NCBI GenBank assembly: GCA_017618435.1 | Contig: JAFZUH010000121.1 | Location: 1 to 5,771 of the forward strand | Length of the DNA: 5,771 nucleotides | From: Bacteroidales bacterium | Lineage (GTDB): Bacteria; Bacteroidota; Bacteroidia; Bacteroidales; WCHB1-69 | Reading direction: 5' to 3' | Shown here: in pieces, positions 1 to 5,762 of the stretch | How positions within the stretch are numbered: position 1 is the first letter of the stretch | How the letters are laid out: the number at the start of each line of letters is the position of its first letter | Position numbers and translations under genes: made by a program | Notes under the pieces: model-generated | What the model was told of the DNA's origin: nothing | Databases searched by the model: none | What the model saw: the letters and a program-made list of their open reading frames with translations, nothing else

Positions 1-25
1 TCATAAATAATTTTTCAATTTCGCC

Positions 26-56
26 CAAAAATATAAAGATAACATTTTTTTCTCAA
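26..56 (-). promoter_or_regulatory. Candidate promoter for a gene starting at the left edge
   Basis: On the minus strand, TATTTTTG (33 to 26) matches the Bacteroidota -7 consensus TAnnTTTG. A TTG lies 20 nt upstream (56 to 54), which is the usual -33 spacing. Transcription would start near position 20 and run out of the window. An ATG on the same strand at 4 to 2 could be the start codon of the unseen gene, giving a very short leader. Only that codon and one more base are visible, so no product can be named. AT-rich sequence produces such boxes by chance, hence the modest confidence. Confidence 0.35.
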
Positions 57-180
57 TGTATTACAATAAATTAGGCACTTGTGCTAAAAATTTAAATTCT
101 ATGATTTTATTAATTTTAAGTATTTGAATAACAGTGAATTACATTTTATTTCACAAAAAAATAGCGGGTAAAGATAAAAA

Positions 181-214
181 TGTGGGTGCCGTAAAAAAAA
201 AAGTTGTACCTTTG
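181..214 (+). promoter_or_regulatory. Promoter of the tRNA-Met gene
   Basis: TACCTTTG at 207-214 is an exact match to the Bacteroidota -7 box TAnnTTTG. It ends 10 nt before the first base of the tRNA, so transcription would begin a few bases ahead of the mature 5' end. The -33 region is poor: TGTGGG at 181-186 sits at the right distance but only loosely resembles TTTG. An A11 tract (193-203) fills much of the spacer. The rest of positions 57-180 is AT-rich, and I see no gene there. Confidence 0.65.
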
Positions 215-224
215 CACGGCAATC

Positions 225-298
225 GGCGGGGTAGCTCAGTTGGTTAGAGCGTCGGATTCATAACCCGGAGGTCTCGAGTTCAACTCTCGATCCCGCTA
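225..298 (+). tRNA. tRNA-Met (anticodon CAT), elongator type
   Basis: A complete cloverleaf can be folded. The acceptor stem pairs 225-231 with 291-297, with G-U wobbles at both ends. The D-arm is GCTC/GAGC with a loop containing GG. The anticodon loop is TTCATAA, and the T-arm TCGAG/CTCGA encloses TTCAACT. The first acceptor pair is G-U, whereas bacterial initiators usually have an unpaired C-A there, and the anticodon stem lacks the three consecutive G-C pairs of initiator tRNA. I therefore read it as an elongator. A tRNA-Ile whose CAT anticodon is modified to lysidine is the alternative. The base pair next to the anticodon loop appears as an A-C mismatch. CCA is not encoded in register, since the discriminator A298 is followed by CCCA. 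Confidence 0.95.
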
Positions 299-301
299 CC
301 C

Positions 302-343
302 AAAGGCAATATTCAAAGAATGTTGCCTTTTTTTTGTTTTTTT
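302..343 (+). terminator. Intrinsic terminator after the tRNA
   Basis: A 12-bp stem (302-313 with 319-330, one G-U wobble) encloses the 5-nt loop CAAAG. It is followed by a T-run to 335 that continues as T7 after one G. It begins four bases after the tRNA and so ends that transcript. On the other strand the same hairpin lacks a U-tract (only three Ts, then GGG). It is therefore not a convincing terminator for the minus-strand operon that ends at 351, and no other one is seen. Confidence 0.87.
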
Positions 344-350
344 AGTTGAT

Positions 351-1463
351 TTACATTGATTTGAAACTAATATATGCCCGTATGGGATAATGGTCAGATG
401 CCTTATAGTCTATCACTTGAAAATCATAACTTTTCAAATCTTTGTGATGGAATATATAATCTATTCTGAATGATAGTTTTTCATCTATTTGCAGGGTTGT
501 TCCAATGCCTTTGCCACTTTCCACGAAAGCATCTTTTAAGTGTAGTTTTCTGCAAATTTGATTGTAAGTATAAGAACAAGGCACATCGTTGAAATCGCCG
601 CAAACAATAGTTTTGTAGGGCGATTGGGCAATATGTTCATTTAATATACGGGCTTGTTTGGCTCGTTTTGCACCGCCTTGGTGTACTTTTCTCATCAAAC
701 GCAGGCTGCCTTGTTTCAATTCGTCATTAGACAAATCGTTGATGGAGGTTGCTTGCTTGGCAAAGACATAATCTTCTTCGTTGAAAAAAACAGATTGGAA
801 ATGAATGTTATATATTCTTAACGTGTCTTTGCCTACAATAATATCACAAAAAATAGCCCTATTGCTTCTGTTTTCCTGCTGAAAGGGAATTTCTCCGCTA
901 TTGATAATCGGAAATTTTGAAAACGTAACTACTCCCAAATGGTTGTCCAATGACATATAAGAGTAGACTTTTCCTATTTTTTGTTTAAGAAGGGAGGTGT
1001 TGGGAAAATATTGTTCATTGCCATGATAATATTCCTGAAAACACATAATATCAGCATTTTCTGCTTCAATTAGGGCAAAAATACTGTCTCGTTTGTTGGT
1101 CGTTATGTTTTTGGCATATAGACCGAATGTTTGCACATTGTAATTCAATACTTTAAAACAAGAGTCGTTTTCATTTCGGGTTTTTCCGCCCAATTGAACC
1201 CAACGGCTTACAAAAGACCAGCCTGCAATGATAATTATCAATGAAAAAAGAAATCTTTTTCTGCGTGCGACAATCCAAATAATCACAAACAGCATATTGG
1301 CAATAAGAATATACGGGTAGCATAAGCCAAAGAACGCCAATCCTTTATATTGTTCAGGCGAAAGTTTGGTACACAAATAGGCCAACAACAAAGCACTTGC
1401 GGCTATTATATTCAGCAATGTCAGCACAAATGTCAGAATATGAAACTCTTTCTTTTTCCCCAT
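351..1463 (-). CDS. Membrane-anchored endonuclease/exonuclease/phosphatase family protein
   Basis: 370 aa. Three hydrophobic segments (about residues 8-31, 42-66 and 70-88) anchor it in the inner membrane. The rest forms an EEP-fold domain, the metal-dependent phosphodiesterase fold shared by exonuclease III, DNase I and sphingomyelinases. The catalytic landmarks appear in order: N109 in LNYNV, Q143-E144, N219 and H221 in YNIHFQS, D290 and N292 in GDFND, D335 in IDYIF, and D357-H358 in SDHYP. The active site therefore looks intact. The fold covers nucleases and lipid or inositol phosphatases, and the substrate cannot be read from sequence; the membrane anchor makes a role in DNA repair less likely. 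The ATG follows the stop codon of the upstream rhomboid gene with no gap (TAAATG), which implies one transcript and probably coupled translation. It is the last gene of the operon. No Shine-Dalgarno sequence is visible. Confidence 0.93.
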   Translation of the reverse strand: MGKKKEFHILTFVLTLLNIIAASALLLAYLCTKLSPEQYKGLAFFGLCYPYILIANMLFVIIWIVARRKRFLFSLIIIIAGWSFVSRWVQLGGKTRNENDSCFKVLNYNVQTFGLYAKNITTNKRDSIFALIEAENADIMCFQEYYHGNEQYFPNTSLLKQKIGKVYSYMSLDNHLGVVTFSKFPIINSGEIPFQQENRSNRAIFCDIIVGKDTLRIYNIHFQSVFFNEEDYVFAKQATSINDLSNDELKQGSLRLMRKVHQGGAKRAKQARILNEHIAQSPYKTIVCGDFNDVPCSYTYNQICRKLHLKDAFVESGKGIGTTLQIDEKLSFRIDYIFHHKDLKSYDFQVIDYKASDHYPIRAYISFKSM

Positions 1464-2387
1464 TTATATATTCTTTTTGTTGTTACTTGTGTCAAACAAG
1501 AATGCTTTTTCCTCTTTTGTCAAATTATTGTATCCCGATTTGGAGATTTTTTCTAAAATCGCATCCAATTTTTTTCTGTTTTCTGCCCGTTCGGTATTGT
1601 ATTGTTCATCGGTTTTCGGACGGGAATAGGTCTTGTTTTGATGATAGGTTTTGTGTTTGTTTTTCCAAGGTTTGTTGAAAGTAAAGTGATATTTGGCAAA
1701 CAATTGAGGCACCAATACAAAAGCACCGCCGAAAAACGCTCCGCCCAAATGGGCAAAATGCCCACCTGAATTGCCGTATGGGATACTGATAATATCTATG
1801 ATTACAAATATAATAGCCAACCATTTTAGTTTGATTCTGCCAAACAAAAGCAGTTGAATTTCATAATCAGGCACCTTGCAAGCAATAGCCACCAGTATGG
1901 CCATGATGGCACCCGAAGCCCCCATTGCAAAAGAATATTCTTTAACGGATTGGAATACAGGAAAATAATTGTATGACAAAACATATAACAAATTTCCTAA
2001 AAGTCCACCGATAAAATAGACAAGATAAAAGTCCCTGTCTTTGAAATATTGCAAGAAAATATAACCGCTGAACAATAATGTCAGCATATTGAAAAACAAA
2101 TGCGTGAAATTGTAATGCAAAAACAAACTTGTAACCCACGACCACGGGTGATACAACAATGTCTGGAAATTGGAACTGATGGCAAAATGGTCTATAATAA
2201 ATTGTGTTCCTGCAATGGGGCTGTCGGTTAAAAAACCGAACAAATTGAACAATACCCGAAGTCCCAATACAACCAGATAGACAATGATATTGTATAAAAT
2301 CAATCGGCTCAAAGGTGTTTTTGAACCGAAAAAATTTTTTATACGGTATTTAAAATTGTCGAATAGGGCGTTGTTGTTAAATCTCAT
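1464..2387 (-). CDS. Rhomboid family intramembrane serine protease, with C-terminal tail
   Basis: 307 aa. The multi-span membrane domain covers about residues 28-230. Rhomboid signatures are present: H91, H96 and N100 in the HxxxxHxxxN motif of the second core helix, the nucleophile S158 in GASG, and the catalytic histidine H213 in AHLGG. The Ser/His dyad is complete, so an active protease cleaving transmembrane helices within the inner membrane is expected. Its substrate is unknown. Unlike its neighbour it carries a soluble, basic C-terminal tail of about 75 residues. That tail ends in a short helical module (about 271-301: LDAILEKI, then LTKEEKAFL) which I recall as recurrent in Bacteroidota rhomboids, possibly DUF6576. 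It starts 4 bp after the upstream rhomboid gene and abuts the EEP gene. The two rhomboids share motifs but differ greatly elsewhere, so they are not a recent duplication. Confidence 0.95.
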   Translation of the reverse strand: MRFNNNALFDNFKYRIKNFFGSKTPLSRLILYNIIVYLVVLGLRVLFNLFGFLTDSPIAGTQFIIDHFAISSNFQTLLYHPWSWVTSLFLHYNFTHLFFNMLTLLFSGYIFLQYFKDRDFYLVYFIGGLLGNLLYVLSYNYFPVFQSVKEYSFAMGASGAIMAILVAIACKVPDYEIQLLLFGRIKLKWLAIIFVIIDIISIPYGNSGGHFAHLGGAFFGGAFVLVPQLFAKYHFTFNKPWKNKHKTYHQNKTYSRPKTDEQYNTERAENRKKLDAILEKISKSGYNNLTKEEKAFLFDTSNNKKNI

Positions 2388-2391
2388 GTTT

Positions 2392-3234
2392 TTAATTATA
2401 AAAAATTCCTTTTTTCTTCCAATACAGAATAATGAAAATGCCGAATATCATTCCTCCCAAATGGGCGAAATGGGCAATGCCGTCTGCTGTGCCTGTTATG
2501 CCGTAAAACAATTCCAAGACCCCATACAACACAACAAACCACTTGGCTTTGATTGGAAACAGAAAATATAAAAATATCAACGAATTGGGAAACATCATGC
2601 CAAAAGCCAACAACAAGCCGAAAATACTGCCGGAGGCTCCGACAATATTGTATCCGCCCACCATGGCTTCCCTATAGTCTATCAGGGTATTGTTGATATA
2701 AGTTTGTGCTTCAGATACATTGTATCCCGCTTGTATGTTCATCAGATTTTCCTTAAAGGTTTCCATATCGTTTAGCAATTCAGCATGGAAACGATGATGG
2801 CTGAGCAGATTCTGTACGGTGGCGGCATTGGGGTCTGCAATGCAGGCGTCTATATATTTCAGTTGGGGTGCCAATTCCCACAAGAGTATTCCATAGTGGG
2901 TGAGACCCGCACCCAAGCCGGTGATAAGATAATAGATTAAAAAACGTTTGGCTCCCCAATAATTTTCTATAGCCGAACCGAACATCCATAAGGCAAACAT
3001 ATTGAAAAACAAGTGCCCAAAATTGCCATGCATAAACATATACGTGATGAACTGATAAGGATGAAACTTGTCTGACTCATAAAAATGCAAGCCTAACATA
3101 TCATACAAATCTATATTCATCGTTCGTTGAAAACCTATGGTTGCCAGAAAAAACAAACCATTTATAATCAACAAATTTTTTACGGCGGGTGGCAGTATGG
3201 AAAATTTCTGCGGACTGTAATATCTGTCGTTCAT
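2392..3234 (-). CDS. Rhomboid family intramembrane serine protease
   Basis: 280 aa and first gene of the operon. The rhomboid core is complete: a first membrane helix near 18-35, then H69, H74 and N78 in HGNFGHLFFN, the nucleophile S201 in GASGS, and the catalytic H258 in FAHLGG, followed by a glycine-rich last helix. An insertion of about 75 residues (roughly 120-195), polar and probably extramembrane, lies before the serine-bearing helix. Bacteroidota homologues often have such a loop. The protein ends with a short basic YWKKKG tail and has no extra domain. Rhomboids cleave single-span membrane proteins near the bilayer surface, and which partner is cut here cannot be told. The ATG at 3234 gives a sensible N-terminus. 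A Bacteroidota -7 box lies about 85 nt upstream. Confidence 0.95.
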   Translation of the reverse strand: MNDRYYSPQKFSILPPAVKNLLIINGLFFLATIGFQRTMNIDLYDMLGLHFYESDKFHPYQFITYMFMHGNFGHLFFNMFALWMFGSAIENYWGAKRFLIYYLITGLGAGLTHYGILLWELAPQLKYIDACIADPNAATVQNLLSHHRFHAELLNDMETFKENLMNIQAGYNVSEAQTYINNTLIDYREAMVGGYNIVGASGSIFGLLLAFGMMFPNSLIFLYFLFPIKAKWFVVLYGVLELFYGITGTADGIAHFAHLGGMIFGIFIILYWKKKGIFYN

Positions 3235-3317
3235 CTTATGTTTATTATCAATACATAAACGCAGGTCTTGTGTTTATATTGTTTTTATATAATCATAAGC
3301 CTTTGCGTAGTTGTTTG

Positions 3318-3325
3318 CAAAGATA
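3318..3325 (-). promoter_or_regulatory. Promoter -7 box of the rhomboid-rhomboid-EEP operon
   Basis: TATCTTTG on the minus strand is an exact TAnnTTTG match, followed by CA as in many Bacteroidota promoters. The start site would fall near 3312, giving a leader of roughly 75-80 nt before the ATG at 3234. No good TTTG or TTG is seen at -33. The leader is AT-rich and contains weak inverted repeats (for example CTTATG at 3235-3240 with CATAAG at 3294-3299) to which I give little weight. Confidence 0.65.
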
Positions 3326-3360
3326 GCATAAAACTTTGAAATGGCGTGTATGGAATTGAG

Positions 3361-3393
3361 AAGAAAAAGGGAAGGTTTTTATGAAACCTCCCC
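3361..3393 (-). terminator. Intrinsic terminator of the cysteine-rich lipoprotein gene
   Basis: Read on the minus strand, a 10-bp stem (3393-3384 with 3378-3369, one G-U wobble) closes the 5-nt loop CATAA and is followed by TTTTTCTT. It lies 41 nt past the stop codon of the lipoprotein gene and just ahead of the rhomboid operon promoter. It separates the two transcription units. Confidence 0.88.
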
Positions 3394-3433
3394 CATATAT
3401 TTTAAACGGCTATAATAGCTGCGCTTTGAGCAA

Positions 3434-4144
3434 TCAGAGCCTCATCCCTACATAATAGGATGATATTTTCATCGGAACCATGTATATATGATTGGCGACC
3501 TTAAATTCCAAGCCATAAATAACTCTAGTAAGATAACGATGAAGCCCACCATTACCTTCTACTTCACCGAGATCCTCATCAGATACATCAATCACACAGC
3601 ATAAATATCCGTCAATTGTCGGTTCACCGCACGGAGCGTAATCCGGACGATGATACGGCAGAACAACCTGCGCAGTGCCATCATTATAGACTGCAACCTC
3701 ATAATGCCATTTACAAACATAAACCCGTTCTATCTCGACCAATTCCAGTACTAAGACCGAGTCTATTATCGTAAAATTGCCTTCCTGACGACGGCTACAC
3801 TCTCCATACTCAGTATTATATTTATACGGACCATATAGAAGATCTTCAAAAGACGTGTCAACATTACTGCAATACTGCTTAAGTTGATAAGAAATCGTCT
3901 CACCGTCAACATCTACACACGATCTGTACGACAACTGAGTGCCGATTGTATCGCCGTGTTCATCAGTAATGCAAGTAGATTCAGGTTCTGTCATTCCGCC
4001 GACATAATTCGGGTCGTCCGGAGTAATTACCACGATTCTTTGCGGATTGTTTGGATTATCTTTGTCATTCTTCTTTTTACATGCAGTCATTATTGTTATA
4101 CCTGCAAATAGTAATATGCTTATTCTAAAAATTGTTCGTTTCAT
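3434..4144 (-). CDS. Cysteine-rich lipoprotein of unknown function
   Basis: 236 aa from the ATG at 4144; an in-frame TTG two codons upstream (4150) is a less likely start. A basic N-terminus, a hydrophobic stretch (about 5-19) and the lipobox MTAC predict signal peptidase II cleavage and lipidation at C22. Next comes a charged linker (KKKNDKD), too lysine-rich to be a clear surface-export signal. The mature part has eight further cysteines (58, 76, 92, 116, 144, 172, 182, 183). That is an even number and unusually many for a Bacteroidota lipoprotein, suggesting disulfides in the periplasm or outside the cell. An acidic patch (VSDEDLGEVEG) lies near 187-197. I recognise no family or catalytic motif. 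It has its own terminator, and its nearest matching promoter box is about 350 nt upstream, beyond a structured region, so its expression may be controlled in the leader. Confidence 0.85.
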   Translation of the reverse strand: MKRTIFRISILLFAGITIMTACKKKNDKDNPNNPQRIVVITPDDPNYVGGMTEPESTCITDEHGDTIGTQLSYRSCVDVDGETISYQLKQYCSNVDTSFEDLLYGPYKYNTEYGECSRRQEGNFTIIDSVLVLELVEIERVYVCKWHYEVAVYNDGTAQVVLPYHRPDYAPCGEPTIDGYLCCVIDVSDEDLGEVEGNGGLHRYLTRVIYGLEFKVANHIYMVPMKISSYYVGMRL

Positions 4145-4210
4145 TTTCAATTATATTTAAATTTTGTTAATTGTATTTTATCCGTGCCGGTCTTGGGAAA
4201 ATTTGCACAT

Positions 4211-4231
4211 AAAAAAAGCGTGGCACTTTTT
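4211..4231 (-). terminator. Terminator-like hairpin with U-tract
   Basis: On the minus strand AAAAAGTG (4231-4224) pairs with CGCTTTTT (4220-4213) around the loop CCA, with one U-G wobble. A run of seven Ts (4217-4211) forms the 3' arm and its extension. The GC core is only 3 bp, so this is a weak intrinsic terminator. Because the arms are A5 and T5 it could also act in the plus direction. It lies about 65 nt before the lipoprotein start at 4144. It could end a short RNA, attenuate the lipoprotein transcript, or do nothing. Confidence 0.35.
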
Positions 4232-4241
4232 CGCTTTCATC

Positions 4242-4369
4242 GGTCATTCTGAGGTCTTGGACAACCCAATTCACCCAATTACAACGAGTAAATCCCACGC
4301 CAAATGGCGGAGCATCCGCTGCTTTACTCTGGGTGAATTTGCTGAAAGTGTCCAAGTTTCAGAATGACC
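4242..4369. repeat. 128-bp imperfect inverted repeat in a GC-richer island
   Basis: The outer ends are 11-bp perfect inverted repeats, GGTCATTCTGA at 4242-4252 and TCAGAATGACC at 4359-4369. A second paired block lies just inside them (TTGGAC 4257-4262 with GTCCAA 4350-4355). Further in are a 10-bp perfect arm (4268-4277 with 4330-4339) and a 7-bp arm (4286-4292 with 4323-4329). Small GC-rich hairpins sit at the apex (CGCC/GGCG, or GCGGA/TCCGC). The flanks are strongly AT-rich and this block visibly is not. No target-site duplication is evident. It could be a non-autonomous palindromic element or the rod-like core of a structured RNA. Open reading frames crossing it look spurious. Confidence 0.7.
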
Positions 4370-4472
4370 AGTGTATTACTACTTTGCTTTTTTCTATTTT
4401 ATAATGTACAAACTAAATGTATGTTATCTGTTCCTGTTCAAATATTTTCGTTAATACTCAATTTTATTTATA

Positions 4473-4497
4473 GCAAATTTTCGTATTGGAAATTTGC
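4473..4497. promoter_or_regulatory. 10-bp hairpin or dyad at a predicted transcription start
   Basis: GCAAATTT (4473-4480) and AAATTTGC (4490-4497) form a perfect 8-bp inverted repeat. It extends inward by a wobble pair and a C-G pair to leave a 5-nt loop. The right end lies exactly where a minus-strand transcript from the TATCTTTG box at 4509-4502 would begin. The dyad could be a 5'-terminal stem-loop on the RNA or an operator overlapping the start site. Confidence 0.45.
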
Positions 4498-4501
4498 ATT
4501 G

Positions 4502-4534
4502 CAAAGATATAATTATTTTCTAAAACTTTTTCAA
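4502..4534 (-). promoter_or_regulatory. Promoter reading toward the cysteine-rich lipoprotein gene
   Basis: TATCTTTG (4509 to 4502, minus strand) matches TAnnTTTG exactly and is identical to the boxes before the rhomboid operon and the 4609-5709 gene. A TTG at 4534-4532 is 22 nt upstream, slightly wide for a -33 element. It is the only exact match I found on this strand between the two lipoprotein genes. The transcript would start near 4497 and cross the inverted repeat before reaching the ATG at 4144. The rest of 4535-4608 is AT-rich with no visible gene, and no clear terminator is seen there for the 4609-5709 gene. Confidence 0.6.
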
Positions 4535-4608
4535 CTGAACTTTTACTTTACTTTTTTAATAATGCTCAATAAGTATTGTAAAGGCAAACACTGATATAAA
4601 TATGTGGT

Positions 4609-5709
4609 TTATTGTACATCTCTAACAAGTCTGACCGCTCGTCCGCAATAGCGGTTGTTGTAGCGGGAAACAAAAATATTGCCCTCGGTAAAAGCCAAAT
4701 AATGGGCATATTGGCTTTCATTATACGAAGCCGACCAATAATCCCCGTTGTCTAATCTGTTAAGTATTTGTTGTATAGTGCGATAGCCTGTAGTGGGTAG
4801 GAAAACACAACCTGCATTTTCCATATTAACCCAACTGACAGAATCTATCGTATTAGATATGTATGCTGCTGTTGATGTATTGATATTGTTTAATGGATAA
4901 GTGGAAGATTCCCAATTGTCCGGAACTATTATTAATCCTCGAGTTCTATTTACCTCACCTTTGGCATAACGTACCCCTGAAGAAGTGATGCGAGTTTCCA
5001 AGAGATATGACCATTCATCTGTTGTCAGTGTACGCCATGTGCCTGCCACATCTGTTGTGTTTGTTTTGGGATTGTAAATGGCATTGTACATGCCCCAATC
5101 ATAATTGGTTCCCAATATATCATCATTTGCATGACCATAATCTGTATTTGTACCGCTGGTCATATAAGGATATTTGTTATTATATCCGCTAGTTCCCCAA
5201 CCGAACAAGTCTATCCAACCCGTATAATTGCTATTTATATTTGCATTGTCTGCTCCAATCGTATTCCATTGGTTGGGAGCGAACTGCCATGTGCCTGCGG
5301 CAGTACCGCCTCCTGCTACTATATGTGTTGTAGCGGTTGCACCTCCCCCTGTGGCACTCCATTGCAAATTACCGGGAGAAAAGGCAACTTTGGAAGTCTC
5401 TGAAGTGGAAAATAAGAAAGAAACCTGTCCGCCGCCATTGTTTGTTGGGGCAAATGTTGCGGTGTATGTTGCGTTATTTTTAATTGTAATATTACGTGGA
5501 TTTTCTGTATTCTTATCCTGCCATTCTACAAACTTATAACCCTCTTTGGCTATCGCCTCGATAGAAACAACTGTACCTTTGGTGTATGTTCCACCGCCAT
5601 TAACATTACCATATTCCTCATTGTTTGATTGAACAATAATTGTAAACTCTTTTTTGCAAGCCGTAAATACGAATAGGCTTGCCATGATGATAACTGATAT
5701 TTTTCGCAT
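4609..5709 (-). CDS. Lipoprotein with InlB-type repeat and C-type-lectin-like domain
   Basis: 366 aa. A short signal peptide ends in the lipobox FTAC, so C18 should be lipidated. Residues about 22-87 resemble a divergent InlB B-repeat (GYKFVEWQD, then NITIKNNATYTATF), common in surface proteins. A glycine-rich hinge (NNGGG) leads to a large domain at about 96-364. It is rich in Trp, Asn, Thr and Gly, with landmarks VAFSPGNLQW, WQFAPNQWNTIG, WIDLFGWGTSGY, WRTLTTDEW, GCVFLPTTGYR, GDYWSAS and GRAVRLVRD. This resembles the Fibrobacter major paralogous and Bacteroidales C-type-lectin or FGE-like lipoproteins. A surface ligand-binding role is inferred; no catalytic site is seen. The ATG at 5709 lies about 20 nt after the predicted transcription start. 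It appears to be a single-gene unit without an obvious terminator. Confidence 0.88.
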   Translation of the reverse strand: MRKISVIIMASLFVFTACKKEFTIIVQSNNEEYGNVNGGGTYTKGTVVSIEAIAKEGYKFVEWQDKNTENPRNITIKNNATYTATFAPTNNGGGQVSFLFSTSETSKVAFSPGNLQWSATGGGATATTHIVAGGGTAAGTWQFAPNQWNTIGADNANINSNYTGWIDLFGWGTSGYNNKYPYMTSGTNTDYGHANDDILGTNYDWGMYNAIYNPKTNTTDVAGTWRTLTTDEWSYLLETRITSSGVRYAKGEVNRTRGLIIVPDNWESSTYPLNNINTSTAAYISNTIDSVSWVNMENAGCVFLPTTGYRTIQQILNRLDNGDYWSASYNESQYAHYLAFTEGNIFVSRYNNRYCGRAVRLVRDVQ

Positions 5710-5733
5710 AATATTAATTATATTGAATTTTTA

Positions 5734-5762
5734 CAAAGATACAATAAATTACATACACACAA
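5734..5762 (-). promoter_or_regulatory. Promoter of the InlB/lectin-like lipoprotein gene
   Basis: TATCTTTG (5741 to 5734, minus strand) is an exact Bacteroidota -7 box. A TTG at 5762-5760 is 18 nt upstream, close to -33 spacing. The transcript would start near 5729, leaving a leader of about 20 nt before the ATG. That leader is nearly all A and T, with no Shine-Dalgarno sequence. Confidence 0.7.

Noticed and set aside
134..154. GTGAA/TTCAC hairpin with an 11-nt loop upstream of the tRNA
   Set aside because: The stem is only 5 bp with no T-tract downstream on the plus strand, as expected by chance in AT-rich sequence.
1350..2571. Several 65-95-codon frames overlapping the rhomboid and EEP genes on both strands
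   Set aside because: They lie wholly or mostly inside genes with complete catalytic motifs, and none has a separate start signal or a recognisable product.
4264..4280. Tandem ACCCAATT copies separated by one base, considered as a CRISPR-like or iteron repeat
   Set aside because: There are only two 8-bp copies inside one arm of the palindrome, too few and too short for either.
4167..4355. 62-codon minus-strand open frame across the inverted repeat
   Set aside because: It spans both arms of the palindrome, so its sequence is explained by the repeat. It has no recognisable domain and no start signal.
4242..4369. 6S or signal-recognition-particle RNA identity for the rod-like structure
   Set aside because: The rod shape is suggestive, but I could not find the conserved sequence motifs of either RNA, so naming it would be a guess.
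4164..4594. Plus-strand open frames of 67 and 76 codons in the lipoprotein gap
   Set aside because: One again crosses the palindrome. The other lies in AT-rich DNA with a composition-driven, Phe/Leu-rich translation, and neither has a promoter box ahead of it.
5007..5539. Plus-strand open frames opposite the InlB/lectin-like lipoprotein gene
   Set aside because: They are antisense frames of a gene with clear domains and a lipobox, and their Cys/Pro-rich translations match nothing.
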